The translations under genes were made by a program, and so were the position numbers. From Desulfuromusa sp. (GTDB taxonomy: Bacteria; Desulfobacterota; Desulfuromonadia; Desulfuromonadales; Geopsychrobacteraceae), in contig JAOZOH010000026.1 of NCBI GenBank assembly GCA_029933365.1, positions 1-32,093 on the forward strand: DNA of 32,093 nucleotides, read 5' to 3'. The notes below the pieces were generated by a model. The model saw only the letters and a program-made list of their open reading frames with translations. It searched no databases and was not told where the DNA came from. Below, one piece after another: positions 1-8,169 of the stretch (positions within the stretch are counted from its first letter, which is position 1; the number at the start of each line of letters is the position of its first letter).

Positions 1-384
1 AAGGGTGCCGTATTAGTTTGTGGCGGACTGGGTGGGGTGATGGAAGCGGCTTCGCGTGGTTGTGCCGAAGCTGGGGGTGATGTCCTCGGGATATTGCCAG
101 GAGACTCTGCTGATGTTGCCAACCCTTATGTCTCTTTGCCAATTGTTACTGCGATGGGACATGCCAGAAATGTCATTATAGCCCAGACAGCTGATGCGCT
201 GATAGCTATTGAAGGGGAGTATGGTACTTTGTCTGAAATCGCAATTGGCTTGAAATTAGGTAAGCCGGTTGTGCAACTTGATAGTTGGCCACAAATCTCA
301 ACGTCCTATCTAGCTGAAAACCCGGGACAGGCGGTTGATATAATATTTTCTGCAATTCATGAAGGTAGGATTGAAGATGAATAA
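1..384 (+). CDS. LOG-like / TIGR00725-family nucleotide-binding protein, 3' part only
   Basis: The reading frame is open from the first base (K-G-A-V-L-V-C-G-G), so the 5' end lies outside the window and about 127 residues remain. The segment GGLGGVMEAASRG followed by GILPG matches the TIGR00725 branch of the LOG/lysine-decarboxylase-like Rossmann fold. The later EYGTLSE corresponds to the GGxGTxxE phosphate-binding motif of that superfamily, with the two leading Gly residues replaced by E-Y; the GTxxE core remains. Classical LOG proteins release cytokinin-type bases from nucleotides, but the substrate of the TIGR00725 branch is not established and none is assigned here. The gene overlaps the downstream DHH gene by 8 nt, so the two are probably co-translated. 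Confidence 0.75.
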   Translation, partial: KGAVLVCGGLGGVMEAASRGCAEAGGDVLGILPGDSADVANPYVSLPIVTAMGHARNVIIAQTADALIAIEGEYGTLSEIAIGLKLGKPVVQLDSWPQISTSYLAENPGQAVDIIFSAIHEGRIEDE

Positions 385-1441
385 GCCTAAGTTAGCTGCG
401 GAACGACCAAGTCATTTGCATCCTGCAACCGAAGCTGACTCGGTGAGCTCAATGATTGAATGGCTGCGCGGTCGGGGCAAAATTCTGATTATCTGCCACG
501 ACAATCCTGATCCTGATTCAATTGCAGCTGCTGTGGCATTGCGCCATCTGATTCTGATTAAAACTGGACAAGATGCTGTGTTGGCATATGGTGGCGTGAT
601 TGGTCGTAGCGAAAATCGTAAAATGGTTGAATTGCTGGAAATTACTTTGGTACCGATCTGTAAGCTTGATCTTTCTCAGTTTGCGGTCGTTTGTATGGTT
701 GATACTCAACCGGACGCCGGGAATAATTCTTTACCCGCGGGGCAACCGGTTGATCTGATCATTGACCATCACCAGCCGAAGAAAGCATTTTCGGATATTT
801 TCTGGATTGATGTTCGTGAGAACTACGGTGCTTCAGCAACCATCCTTTACGAATATCTACAGAGTCAAGATGTGTCGATTAATACAAAGCTTGCGACCAG
901 CCTGTTTTATGCGATTAAATCGGAGACTCAGGATCTTGGGCGGGAGTGGTCAAAGGCAGATCGTGAGGCCTATTTGAGGTTGCTGCCCCTTTCGAATAAC
1001 AAGATCCTTTACGATATTATCCATCCCCAGGTTCCTCGTGATTATTTTTCCACTTTTCATACTGCAATTGAAAGTGCACGGGTTTTTGGTGAAATGTTAA
1101 TTTTTAATTTATGCAAGGTTGAAAATCCTGATCTTGTCGCTGAATTAGCTGATTTTTTGCTGCGCCAACAGGGTGTCAATTATGTTTTAGGAATGGGCTG
1201 GTTTAATGGCACCCAGATTCTGTCGATGCGTTCTCTCAATCCAGAAGCAAAGCTTGGATTGATAATACAAAAAATGGTCTCAGGAATTGGAACGGCAGGG
1301 GGGCATGGGATGATTGCAGGGGGGCAGGTGCGTAATATTGATGGAGATGATGGAGCGCAACAGGAATTGGAGCAGATACTTACAGAGCGAATGTTCCAGG
1401 CTCTCAACCTCCCCCAAATTGCAGGTAAATCACTTATCTGA
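377..1441 (+). CDS. DHH/DHHA1-family phosphoesterase (NrnA-like)
   Basis: A 354-residue protein of the DHH superfamily, metal-dependent phosphoesterases that include oligoribonuclease/pAp phosphatase (NrnA). Visible motifs are HDNPDPDSIAAA (about residues 41-52), VDTQPD, the signature IDHHQ, and a C-terminal DHHA1-type GTAGGHGMIAGG substrate-binding loop. All metal-binding Asp/His positions look intact. The start at 377 is preferred to the in-frame ATG at 359 because AAGGTAGGA sits about 7 nt before it; 359 would only add MKVGLK. The gene overlaps the preceding gene by 8 nt. The likely role is turnover of short RNA oligonucleotides or pAp in the cytoplasm. Other DHH functions, such as cyclic-dinucleotide breakdown, cannot be excluded from sequence alone. 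Confidence 0.85.
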   Translation: MNKPKLAAERPSHLHPATEADSVSSMIEWLRGRGKILIICHDNPDPDSIAAAVALRHLILIKTGQDAVLAYGGVIGRSENRKMVELLEITLVPICKLDLSQFAVVCMVDTQPDAGNNSLPAGQPVDLIIDHHQPKKAFSDIFWIDVRENYGASATILYEYLQSQDVSINTKLATSLFYAIKSETQDLGREWSKADREAYLRLLPLSNNKILYDIIHPQVPRDYFSTFHTAIESARVFGEMLIFNLCKVENPDLVAELADFLLRQQGVNYVLGMGWFNGTQILSMRSLNPEAKLGLIIQKMVSGIGTAGGHGMIAGGQVRNIDGDDGAQQELEQILTERMFQALNLPQIAGKSLI

Positions 1442-1464
1442 GAGAATCTACTGAGGACCATTAA

Positions 1465-1494
1465 TTGACAGAGCACTGAAAGCTAGGCTATAAC
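1465..1494 (+). promoter_or_regulatory. Sigma70-type promoter for the amidase-rph-rdgB operon
   Basis: A perfect TTGACA (1465-1470) is followed after 18 bp by TATAAC (1489-1494, 5 of 6 matches to TATAAT). Transcription would start near 1501, leaving a short leader carrying AGGGGG just before the amidase ATG at 1519. It lies in the 77-bp gap after the DHH gene. Confidence 0.6.
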
Positions 1495-1518
1495 CATCCA
1501 GCTTTTCAGGGGGTTGCT

Positions 1519-2598
1519 ATGCGTTTTTTTATCATTTTATTCTGTTTGTTTTTACCATTTCATCCGGCGTTTGCTGCTGTTGATATTGCTCTGCGTGGCA
1601 AGGATCCGGTGCGCCTGGAGGATGTTTATCAGCAGCAGGGCATCCCCTATATTGCAATAGAAGATGCTCTGGATGTCGTTGGCTTAACCGGCCACTGGAA
1701 CTCCATCAGCCATAGCTTTATCATTAGTACCAAACATGGCAAGGCGGAAATTTCTCCTGCAAGTGGTTTTTTAAAAATAGCGGGTGAATTTTACCCTTTG
1801 AAAGACAAGCCTCGTTTTATTGATGGTCGTCTTCGGGTTACCGACAGTTTTATTCTCAATCAATTGGCTCAATTAACCGGTCGATCCATCTATTTTCGTA
1901 ATCTTGATCCCGGTACCAACAGTGCTCCCGCAAAGCAGTCGAGCAATCTGGAAAAGTTATTTTCTTTTCTGCTGAATAAAAAAACTACTAAAAATGGGTC
2001 TTTAATTCATGCAGTTGCCATTGACCCTGGGCATGGTGGTTTGGATACGGGGGTCATTGCAGCGACGGGGTATAAAGAAAAACAGCTCAATCTGGAGGTT
2101 GCAGAAAAACTGGCAAAGCAATTGAAGATGAAGCTGGGAATTCCGATTTACTTAAGCCGGGACGGTGATTATGAGCTGACGATGGAGCAGCGTCTGCTGC
2201 CGGCATCGAAGGAGGATGTCGACCTCTGGATTTTATTACATGCTCAAGCTGCTTTTTCTGCTGAACAGAGTGGAGTCACTCTTTTTATCAGGGCAGAAGA
2301 AATGACCAAAAATATTTCCGAAAAGGAGGCTTCTCAGCCTGTCAAGAGTGGCAGTCTCCTTCTCGCTAATAATTTGGCTTTAGCGCTAAGGGAAAGTGCT
2401 ATTAAGGTTCGCGGAATCTATCCCTCGTCACGTTTGTCTCTTGGTCGGGGAAACCTGCCAACGGTACAGATTGAGCTTGGTTTTTTGAGCAATCCAGAAG
2501 AATTGCAGCAGCTGCAAAGTTCAAAATATCAAAATAAAATAGTTCAGGCGCTTTATACCGGTATTCGCAGTTACGCCAAAAAGTCCAAGGAGAAATAA
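1519..2598 (+). CDS. N-acetylmuramoyl-L-alanine amidase (Amidase_3, AmiC type)
   Basis: Periplasmic zinc amidase that cleaves the bond between N-acetylmuramic acid and L-Ala of the peptidoglycan stem, normally for daughter-cell separation. The 359-residue protein begins with a Sec signal peptide (MRFFIILFCLFLPFHPAFA). An N-terminal region of about 130 residues resembling a copper-amine-oxidase-like or AMIN-type wall-binding module precedes the catalytic domain (about 168-350). Zinc ligands appear as H172 (DPGHGG), E187 (YKEKQL) and H241 (ILLHAQ); E319 in VQIELGFLSN is the catalytic Glu. The second His context (LLHAQ) is slightly off the usual SIHAN. It is the first gene of an operon: its stop codon directly abuts the rph start codon. 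Confidence 0.88.
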   Translation: MRFFIILFCLFLPFHPAFAAVDIALRGKDPVRLEDVYQQQGIPYIAIEDALDVVGLTGHWNSISHSFIISTKHGKAEISPASGFLKIAGEFYPLKDKPRFIDGRLRVTDSFILNQLAQLTGRSIYFRNLDPGTNSAPAKQSSNLEKLFSFLLNKKTTKNGSLIHAVAIDPGHGGLDTGVIAATGYKEKQLNLEVAEKLAKQLKMKLGIPIYLSRDGDYELTMEQRLLPASKEDVDLWILLHAQAAFSAEQSGVTLFIRAEEMTKNISEKEASQPVKSGSLLLANNLALALRESAIKVRGIYPSSRLSLGRGNLPTVQIELGFLSNPEELQQLQSSKYQNKIVQALYTGIRSYAKKSKEK

Positions 2599-3339
2599 AT
2601 GGGGTCAACAGATATGCAGCGTTTCGATGGTCGGTCGAAAAATCAATTAAGACCGATCAGTTTTCAGCGCCAATTTACCAAATATGCAGAAGGTTCAGTG
2701 CTGGTTTGTTGTGGTGAAACCAAGGTTCTTTGTAACGCTTCGGTTGAGGAGCGTGTTCCCCCTTTTATGCGCGGTCAGGGACGCGGTTGGGTTACTGCGG
2801 AGTACAGCATGTTACCACGTGCCACGCATACCCGTTCTATGCGTGAAGCTGCAAAGGGGAAAATCTCTGGAAGAACTCAGGAAATTCAGCGTTTGATCGG
2901 ACGTTCATTGCGGGCGGTCACCGATCTCAAATCTATGGGTGAAATAACGGTGCAGATTGATTGTGATGTTTTGCAGGCTGATGGTGGTACACGAACTGCA
3001 TCAATTACCGGGGCTTATGTGGCTCTCCATGATGCCCTGAGTGGTTTAGTGGCTAAAGGTGTTTTGAAAAATATGCCACTCAAAGACAGCGTGTCGGCGA
3101 TAAGTGTTGGGATTTTAGCCGCAAAGCCACTGCTTGATCTGAATTATGCAGAAGATTCCAAAGCGGATGTGGATATGAACTTCGTCATCACTGGGTCGGG
3201 TAAATTTGTTGAAGTGCAGGGAACCGCGGAGGAGGAACCTTTTTCTCTTCTGGAACTGGATGAACTACGTGATTTGGCTCTGCGTGGCTGTGCACAATTG
3301 ACTCGTCTACAACAAAAATCGTTGGGGTTAGAACCATGA
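2599..3339 (+). CDS. rph: Ribonuclease PH
   Basis: Phosphorolytic 3'-5' exoribonuclease that trims the 3' ends of tRNA precursors. The 246-residue length is close to the usual 238-240, with a slightly longer N-terminus ([19 protein letters not shown]). Hallmarks include the DGR...QLRP start, the LPRATHTR stretch, [37 protein letters not shown] and [10 protein letters not shown]. The ATG at 2599 follows the amidase stop with no gap and has AAGGAG about 6 nt upstream. An ATG at 2614 would give a more typical N-terminus but has no comparable ribosome-binding site. The stop overlaps the rdgB start (ATGA), indicating translational coupling. Confidence 0.95.
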   Translation: MGSTDMQRFDGRSKNQLRPISFQRQFTKYAEGSVLVCCGETKVLCNASVEERVPPFMRGQGRGWVTAEYSMLPRATHTRSMREAAKGKISGRTQEIQRLIGRSLRAVTDLKSMGEITVQIDCDVLQADGGTRTASITGAYVALHDALSGLVAKGVLKNMPLKDSVSAISVGILAAKPLLDLNYAEDSKADVDMNFVITGSGKFVEVQGTAEEEPFSLLELDELRDLALRGCAQLTRLQQKSLGLEP

Positions 3340-3932
3340 AATTGCTGGTTGCTACCGGTAATCAGGGGAAGTTGCAAGAAATCCGTAACCTTTTGGAGGA
3401 TTCTCCGATTGAGATTGTTGGACTTGACCAGCTCACAAATCCTCCTGAAGTTGTTGAGGATGGTGCTACTTTTGCGGACAATGCGCGTAAAAAAGCTCAA
3501 GAAATGGCAGAGTTCAGTGGTTATTTGACTTTAGCTGATGATAGTGGCCTTGTTGTTGATGCTCTCAATGGTGCCCCTGGGGTGTTTTCAGCACGTTATG
3601 CTGGTGAGCAGGGCGATGATACTGCCAACAATGATAAGTTATTAGCCACAATGGATGCTGTTGTTGACGAAAAAAGACAGGCTGCTTTTCATTGTGTTGT
3701 GGCGTTAGCCTGGCCCGATGGGCGTTGTGAAACTTATGCTGGCCAAGTATCAGGTTTAATTATGCGTGGAGGACGAGGTGATGGCGGTTTCGGTTATGAT
3801 CCCCTTTTCATCGTTCCCGAATATGGCAAAACCATGGCCGAACTTCCTCTCGAAATCAAAAATCGCATCAGCCATAGGGGCATGGCATTACGCAAAGTTA
3901 TCCCATTGTTGTTGAAACTTGCTGAACTGTAG
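3336..3932 (+). CDS. rdgB: RdgB/HAM1 non-canonical purine NTP pyrophosphatase
   Basis: Hydrolyses dITP, XTP and related deaminated purine nucleotides to the monophosphates, keeping them out of DNA and RNA. The 198-residue length is normal. Family motifs are present: the N-terminal [14 protein letters not shown] nucleotide-binding segment, [24 protein letters not shown] with the catalytic acidic residues, GGFGYDPLF, and the C-terminal SHRGMALRK. It is linked to rph by a 4-nt ATGA overlap, a pairing found in many bacteria. It is the last gene of the operon starting at 1519. Confidence 0.95.
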   Translation: MKLLVATGNQGKLQEIRNLLEDSPIEIVGLDQLTNPPEVVEDGATFADNARKKAQEMAEFSGYLTLADDSGLVVDALNGAPGVFSARYAGEQGDDTANNDKLLATMDAVVDEKRQAAFHCVVALAWPDGRCETYAGQVSGLIMRGGRGDGGFGYDPLFIVPEYGKTMAELPLEIKNRISHRGMALRKVIPLLLKLAEL

Positions 3933-3952
3933 GTTTAAAGCAAGGTAAGAGC

Positions 3953-3981
3953 TTGACAGTTCTGCAGGCTGGTGTTAAAAA
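3953..3981 (+). promoter_or_regulatory. Candidate sigma70 promoter for ndk
   Basis: A perfect TTGACA at 3953-3958 is followed after 17 bp by TAAAAA (3976-3981), a weak -10 box with four matches to TATAAT. It lies between rdgB and ndk. A downstream TATTAT at 4001-4006 lacks a matching -35 and overlaps the ribosome-binding site region. Confidence 0.4.
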
Positions 3982-4020
3982 GCGCCTCGCTTTGGTAACC
4001 TATTATAAGGAGAAAATATC

Positions 4021-4434
4021 ATGGAAAGAACATTCGCAATCATCAAGCCTGATGCTTTTGCTGCAAGATCTGCTGGTAAAATCCTGGCACGTATTTATGA
4101 CGAGGACTTCAAAGTTGTTGGTTTGAAAAAACTCTATCTAAGCAAAGTTGAAGCTGAAGGTTTTTATGCTGTTCATAGTGAGCGTCCTTTCTTTGCTGAG
4201 TTAACCGATTTTATGAGCAGTGGCCCCTGTATTGTCATGGCCCTTGAGGCTGACAATGCCATCTCTAAATGGCGTGATCTGATGGGGGCTACTAATCCCG
4301 CTGAAGCTGCTGATGGTACTCTGCGTAAAGAATTTGGTAGTAACATCGGTGAAAACGCAACCCACGGTTCAGATGCTCCTGAAACGGCAGCTTTTGAACT
4401 TGGTTATTTCTTTAACGGGCTGGAATTACTTTAG
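4021..4434 (+). CDS. ndk: Nucleoside diphosphate kinase
   Basis: Transfers the gamma phosphate from ATP to nucleoside diphosphates through a phospho-histidine intermediate. The 137-residue length is typical. The start [12 protein letters not shown], the VVGLKKL strand, HSERPFF, and the active-site segment NATHGSD with H115 as the phosphorylated His are all canonical. TAAGGAG lies about 8 nt before the ATG. The gene stands alone between its own candidate promoter and a strong terminator. Confidence 0.97.
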   Translation: MERTFAIIKPDAFAARSAGKILARIYDEDFKVVGLKKLYLSKVEAEGFYAVHSERPFFAELTDFMSSGPCIVMALEADNAISKWRDLMGATNPAEAADGTLRKEFGSNIGENATHGSDAPETAAFELGYFFNGLELL

Positions 4435-4462
4435 TCTCTCCAGTTAAATAGCTTGTTTATAC

Positions 4463-4499
4463 AATAGCCCTTCGGTAAGATTCCGCAGGGCTATTTTTT
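4463..4499 (+). terminator. Rho-independent terminator of ndk
   Basis: AATAGCCC (4463-4470) pairs perfectly with GGGCTATT (4488-4495). An inner CGG/CCG pair extends the stem, and four more T residues follow. It begins about 28 nt after the ndk stop. Confidence 0.85.
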
Positions 4500-4539
4500 G
4501 TTATTGTTTCGCTTGCAGTAGATACGGTATCAGCAAAAA

Positions 4540-4665
4540 CGGGACTGCCCCCGCGCCCTTGAGGTTTTAGAGGGAGCTGTCCCAGGCTTTTGCGACGTGA
4601 GTTGCCACGGGTTCAAAACCGTAAATACCTGGGACAGCCCCCGATAGGGCTGGGGACAGTCCCGG
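4540..4665. repeat. Nested inverted-repeat element (palindromic, MITE/REP-like)
   Basis: The gene-free stretch 4500-4736 holds this element. Outer arms are CGGGACTG (4540-4547) and CAGTCCCG (4657-4664). Read inwards they extend imperfectly as CGGGACTG[C/T]CCCC followed by GCCCT. Inner arms GCTGTCCCAGG (4576-4586) and CCTGGGACAGC (4628-4638) match over 11 bp. Further in, GGTTTT (4563-4568) pairs with AAAACC (4615-4620). The centre is a small hairpin, CGTG (4596-4599) with CACG (4606-4609). The whole can fold into one long multi-stem structure. No ORF is present. Sequences of the GGGACTGTCCCC kind recur in proteobacterial intergenic regions, some near IS200-like REP transposases; that link is from memory and no transposase is in the window. 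Confidence 0.7.
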
Positions 4666-4736
4666 ATTTACTCCGTTACGTGGTGGCCCTTACGCTGAAG
4701 ATTTGCATTTATTCGTGACTAATATGGATCATCACA

Positions 4737-5777
4737 TTGAATAAAGAAAAAATTGATCTTAAAAGTCTGACTCAGGATCAGCTTGAAGAGTTTCTTTCTG
4801 AACTTGGCAAAGAAAAATATCGGGCAAAACAGATTTTGCGTTGGATTTATCAACGCCATGTGACCGATTTCGAGCAGATGACAGATCTGGCGAAGCAGTT
4901 TCGCAGTCAGCTGGAAGAACGTGCCATCATCTCTTCCTGGCAGCCTGAAATGGTTGAAACCAGCAATGACGGAACCCGTAAGTACCTATTCCGTCTTGAT
5001 GATAGTGAGTCTATAGAAGCAGTCAGAATCCCGATGGATGAAGGTCGGGCGACCCTGTGTATCTCAACCCAGGTTGGTTGTGCCATGGGTTGTCAGTTTT
5101 GCATGACCGGAACATTCGGTCTAGCGCGAAATCTACGACCGGAGGAGATAGTCAACCAGGTTTGTGCAGCATTACAGGATGGGCCGATAGGTAATATTGT
5201 GCTGATGGGGATGGGTGAACCACTACATAACTTAGATAATGTAGTGACCGCCTTGAAGATTTTTTATCTGGATGATGGCCTTGGTTACGGTACCAGACGG
5301 GTCACTCTGTCAACTTGCGGTCTGGTTCCAGAAATCGGCGAATTGAGCCGCAGAATCAAAGTTCAGCTGGCTGTTTCCCTTAATGCGACAACGGATGAGG
5401 TTCGCAACCAGTTGATGCCGGTTAATCAACGTTATCCTCTTGCAGAGCTAATGCGTGCTTGCCAGGACTATGCTCAGCATACTAAACAGCGGGTGACCTT
5501 TGAGTACATTTTGATTGGCGGGGTGAATGATTCAATCGCGGATGCTAAACGGCTTGTCAAATTGCTCCATGGTGTGCGCAGTAAGGTCAATTTGATCGCG
5601 TACAATGAACATGCTGGGGCAGATTTTAAAGCGCCAACAGAAGAGGCGATCAAGGCTTTTCAGAGCTGTTTGTTACAGCGGGATGTTGTAGCCACACTTC
5701 GCGCCAGCAAGGGGCAGGACATTTCTGCAGCATGTGGGCAATTAAAGGGAAAACTGGACAATAAATCCATAAGTTAA
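4737..5777 (+). CDS. rlmN: Dual-specificity RNA methyltransferase RlmN (23S rRNA A2503 / tRNA A37)
   Basis: Radical-SAM enzyme that methylates C2 of adenine 2503 in 23S rRNA and A37 in some tRNAs. The 346-residue protein has the CxxxCxxC iron-sulfur motif (C115, C119, C122 in [12 protein letters not shown]), GMGEPLHN, and a C-terminal catalytic Cys (C333 in ISAACGQL). The start is TTG at 4737. An in-frame stop at 4716 excludes anything further upstream, and no ATG or GTG lies close downstream. No convincing Shine-Dalgarno sequence precedes the TTG. A six-codon out-of-frame ORF (ATG at 4724, stop at 4742-4744) overlaps the start. The N-terminal residues ([18 protein letters not shown]) fit the family. 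Confidence 0.95.
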   Translation: MNKEKIDLKSLTQDQLEEFLSELGKEKYRAKQILRWIYQRHVTDFEQMTDLAKQFRSQLEERAIISSWQPEMVETSNDGTRKYLFRLDDSESIEAVRIPMDEGRATLCISTQVGCAMGCQFCMTGTFGLARNLRPEEIVNQVCAALQDGPIGNIVLMGMGEPLHNLDNVVTALKIFYLDDGLGYGTRRVTLSTCGLVPEIGELSRRIKVQLAVSLNATTDEVRNQLMPVNQRYPLAELMRACQDYAQHTKQRVTFEYILIGGVNDSIADAKRLVKLLHGVRSKVNLIAYNEHAGADFKAPTEEAIKAFQSCLLQRDVVATLRASKGQDISAACGQLKGKLDNKSIS

Positions 5778-5815
5778 ACTTATTGTATAGTTTGTCAATG
5801 AGGAGGAATATAAGA

Positions 5816-6691
5816 ATGAAACAACCGGTTATTGGGGTTATCGGTGGTAGTGGCCTCTATGAAATTGAAGGATTGACAGGGGTTCGAGAGGTGCAAATTG
5901 AAACCCCTTTTGGGGCTCCTTCAGACACATTTATAACCGGCTCTCTGGGTGATGCGCAGATGGTTTTTTTGCCACGGCATGGTCGTGGTCATCGGCTGTT
6001 ACCGTCCGAGGTGAATTATCGAGCCAATATCTATGGGATGAAAACTCTCGGAGTTGAGCAAATTATCTCTGTTTCTGCCGTAGGTAGTATGAAAGAGGAC
6101 ATTGTTCCTGGCCATATCGTGGTGCCAGATCAATATTTTGATCGAACCCAGGGCAAGCGTGCTTCGACATTCTTTGGCAACGGGATTGCTGGTCATGTAC
6201 AATTTGCCGACCCGGTTTGTCCTGATCTCTCGGCTATTTTGGCTCAGTCAGCTCGGGAAGTTGGGGCAACTGTTCATCAGGGGGGAACTTATATCTGTAT
6301 TGAGGGTCCTAATTTTTCAACTCGGGCCGAATCGAATATTTATCGCAGTTGGGGCGTTGATGTGATCGGTATGACCAATCTTCCCGAATCCCGTTTGGCA
6401 CGGGAGGCCGAGATATGCTACGGAACTGTGGCTCTGGCAACCGACTATGATTGCTGGCATGAAGTCCATGATGATGTTTCGGTTGAGGCGGTTATCGCGA
6501 TTATTCAGCAGAATGTTGCAACCGCAAAAGAGGTTATAAAAACGGCAGCGAATGCGATTGTTCTGCAACGGCAACAGAGAACTTGCGCCTGCGCTGAAGC
6601 ACTCAAGTTTGCCATTATGACAGAGAAAAGTTTGGTTCCGCTTGAAACTCTGCAGGCCCTTGAACCCATTATCGGCAAATATATGAGCTGA
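5816..6691 (+). CDS. mtnP: S-methyl-5'-thioadenosine phosphorylase
   Basis: Phosphorolyses methylthioadenosine, the by-product of polyamine and homoserine-lactone synthesis, to adenine and methylthioribose-1-phosphate. The start at 5816 is chosen because AGGAGG (5801-5806) lies 9 nt before it, giving 291 residues. An in-frame start at 5783 would add 11 residues and swallow the ribosome-binding site. Motifs: GVIGGSGLYE at the N-terminus, PRHGRGHRLLPSEVNYRAN (phosphate and base site), IEGPNFSTRAES and DVIGMTNLPESRLAREAEI. The FSTRAES segment and ATDYDCWH favour MTAP over purine nucleoside phosphorylase. The PfkB kinase gene follows by 13 nt. Confidence 0.92.
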   Translation: MKQPVIGVIGGSGLYEIEGLTGVREVQIETPFGAPSDTFITGSLGDAQMVFLPRHGRGHRLLPSEVNYRANIYGMKTLGVEQIISVSAVGSMKEDIVPGHIVVPDQYFDRTQGKRASTFFGNGIAGHVQFADPVCPDLSAILAQSAREVGATVHQGGTYICIEGPNFSTRAESNIYRSWGVDVIGMTNLPESRLAREAEICYGTVALATDYDCWHEVHDDVSVEAVIAIIQQNVATAKEVIKTAANAIVLQRQQRTCACAEALKFAIMTEKSLVPLETLQALEPIIGKYMS

Positions 6692-6704
6692 AAGGACATC
6701 TAAA

Positions 6705-7616
6705 ATGAGTATTCTGGTTGTTGGCAGCGTTGCATTTGATTCTATAAAAACCCCTTTCGGCGTGGCGGATGATGTTCTTGGAGGCTCAGCCTGTTATTTC
6801 TCAACTTCCGCCAGCTTTTTCACCGAAGTTAATCTGGTGGCAGTCGTTGGTGATGATTTTCCACAAGAGCACATAGATTTTTTACAGAGCCGTAATATCG
6901 ATCTATCAGGTTTGCAGAAGAGTGCCGGGAAGACCTTCCGCTGGAAGGGGCGCTATGATTATGACTTAAATGAAGCCCACACACTGGAGACCCATCTTAA
7001 CGTATTCGAATCGTTCCAGCCCTCTTTACCTGAAACCTATCGAGATGCCGGATATGTTTTTCTGGCCAATATTGACCCTGAGTTACAATTAGAAGTCCTT
7101 CAACAAGTGAAAAATCCAAAACTGGTTGCCTGTGATACGATGAATTTTTGGATTGAAGGGAAAAAGACTGAGCTGATCAAGACTCTTGCCAAGGTTGACA
7201 TTCTGGTTATTAACGAGGCTGAGGTGCGCCAGTTGGCAGATCATTCGAATCTACTTAAAGCTGCTGAAATTGTGCGTAGTTTTGGCCCTAAAACTCTGGT
7301 CGTAAAGCGGGGTGAGTACGGGGTGCTGATGTTTGGCGAAGGCTCCATCTTTTCCGCCCCCGCGTATCCTCTGGATGAAGTTTTTGACCCCACCGGAGCT
7401 GGTGATACCTTTGCTGGAGGATTCGTCGGCTATCTCGCTGCGACCAGAAATCTGGAAGAACATAATCTGCGCAAAGCAACGGTTTTCGGCACAGTTATGG
7501 CGTCTTTCACCGTAGAAAAGTTCAGCCTTGATCGGCTTAAGGAAATTGAATACCCCGAGATTACTGATCGTTATAGAAAAATCAAATTACTGACGGAGTT
7601 TGCCGATATTGATTAA
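6705..7616 (+). CDS. PfkB-family carbohydrate/nucleoside kinase
   Basis: A 303-residue ribokinase-fold kinase. The N-terminal VVGSVAFDSI strand is followed by a GG motif (VLGGSACYFS). The C-terminal signature DPTGAGDTFAGGF (residues 228-240) carries the anion hole and catalytic base D234. CDTMNFWI near residue 145 is a distinctive segment. The substrate is not evident. The gene lies 13 nt after mtnP with its own ribosome-binding site (AAAGGACA), so it is very likely in the same transcript. This suggests a role in methylthioadenosine or adenosine salvage, for example phosphorylating adenosine or a ribose-derived product; that is inference from position only. Confidence 0.85.
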   Translation: MSILVVGSVAFDSIKTPFGVADDVLGGSACYFSTSASFFTEVNLVAVVGDDFPQEHIDFLQSRNIDLSGLQKSAGKTFRWKGRYDYDLNEAHTLETHLNVFESFQPSLPETYRDAGYVFLANIDPELQLEVLQQVKNPKLVACDTMNFWIEGKKTELIKTLAKVDILVINEAEVRQLADHSNLLKAAEIVRSFGPKTLVVKRGEYGVLMFGEGSIFSAPAYPLDEVFDPTGAGDTFAGGFVGYLAATRNLEEHNLRKATVFGTVMASFTVEKFSLDRLKEIEYPEITDRYRKIKLLTEFADID

Positions 7617-7662
7617 ATGTGTTCTAATCGATAGTCATGTAATCTAGTAAGGGGGATGATTG

Positions 7663-8151
7663 ATGTTTATCCAACACAAACAGTTAGAAAGTTTGAATAT
7701 CCCGGCTGGAAAAGTTGGACATCTGCATTCTGCATCAAGCAGCGTTCAGTTGGCATTCGCCGGATATCCGCCACAGTTATGTCGAGCTTATCTGCTGAAA
7801 ATTGCAGGAGGCGACAAGGTTTTGGTAGTTGTGGCTTTTTATCTGGCTGAAAGTCAGCGCTCCATTTTTTTTGTGCCAAAGTTTGGTGAATTGCCAGATG
7901 CAGAATCTGAACAGGTCTATGAAGACGGTTATAGCTTTGTCGAGTCGATGGGTTTTATCCTGAATGAAACGGATTATCATTTATTATCGGAACCACAAAA
8001 ACAGGCATACTGGAAGGCTCTACCAATCTGCCAACCGGCAAGAAAAAATGAGCCGGTTAAATCTGCCGATTCAATTAAAGCAGACGAAGAAATAAAAAAG
8101 CTGCGCTCGCATAGTCTGAAAAGTTTGGGGCGTTTTTTTGCCTCGATGTAA
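7663..8151 (+). CDS. Protein of unknown function
   Basis: I do not recognise this 162-residue protein. It has no signal peptide or membrane segment. The middle contains alternating hydrophobic stretches (KVLVVVAFYL, RSIFFVPKF) suggesting a small alpha/beta domain. The C-terminal 50 residues are charged and look flexible (ARKNEPVKSADSIKADEEIKKL). The ATG at 7663 is chosen because GGGGGA lies 6 nt upstream; a TTG directly before it would add only one residue. The TPR lipoprotein gene begins 18 nt after its stop, so the two are likely co-transcribed and may act together. Confidence 0.7.
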   Translation: MFIQHKQLESLNIPAGKVGHLHSASSSVQLAFAGYPPQLCRAYLLKIAGGDKVLVVVAFYLAESQRSIFFVPKFGELPDAESEQVYEDGYSFVESMGFILNETDYHLLSEPQKQAYWKALPICQPARKNEPVKSADSIKADEEIKKLRSHSLKSLGRFFASM

Positions 8152-8169
8152 TTTTCTTTGGAGGAACAG

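Noticed and set aside
3144..3500. 118-codon minus-strand ORF across the rph/rdgB junction
   Set aside because: It is antisense to two conserved overlapping genes; Ser- and Arg-rich composition is typical of a shadow frame.
5783..5815. Longer start for mtnP adding 11 residues
   Set aside because: It would translate through the strong AGGAGG ribosome-binding site, and the extra residues are not part of the family.
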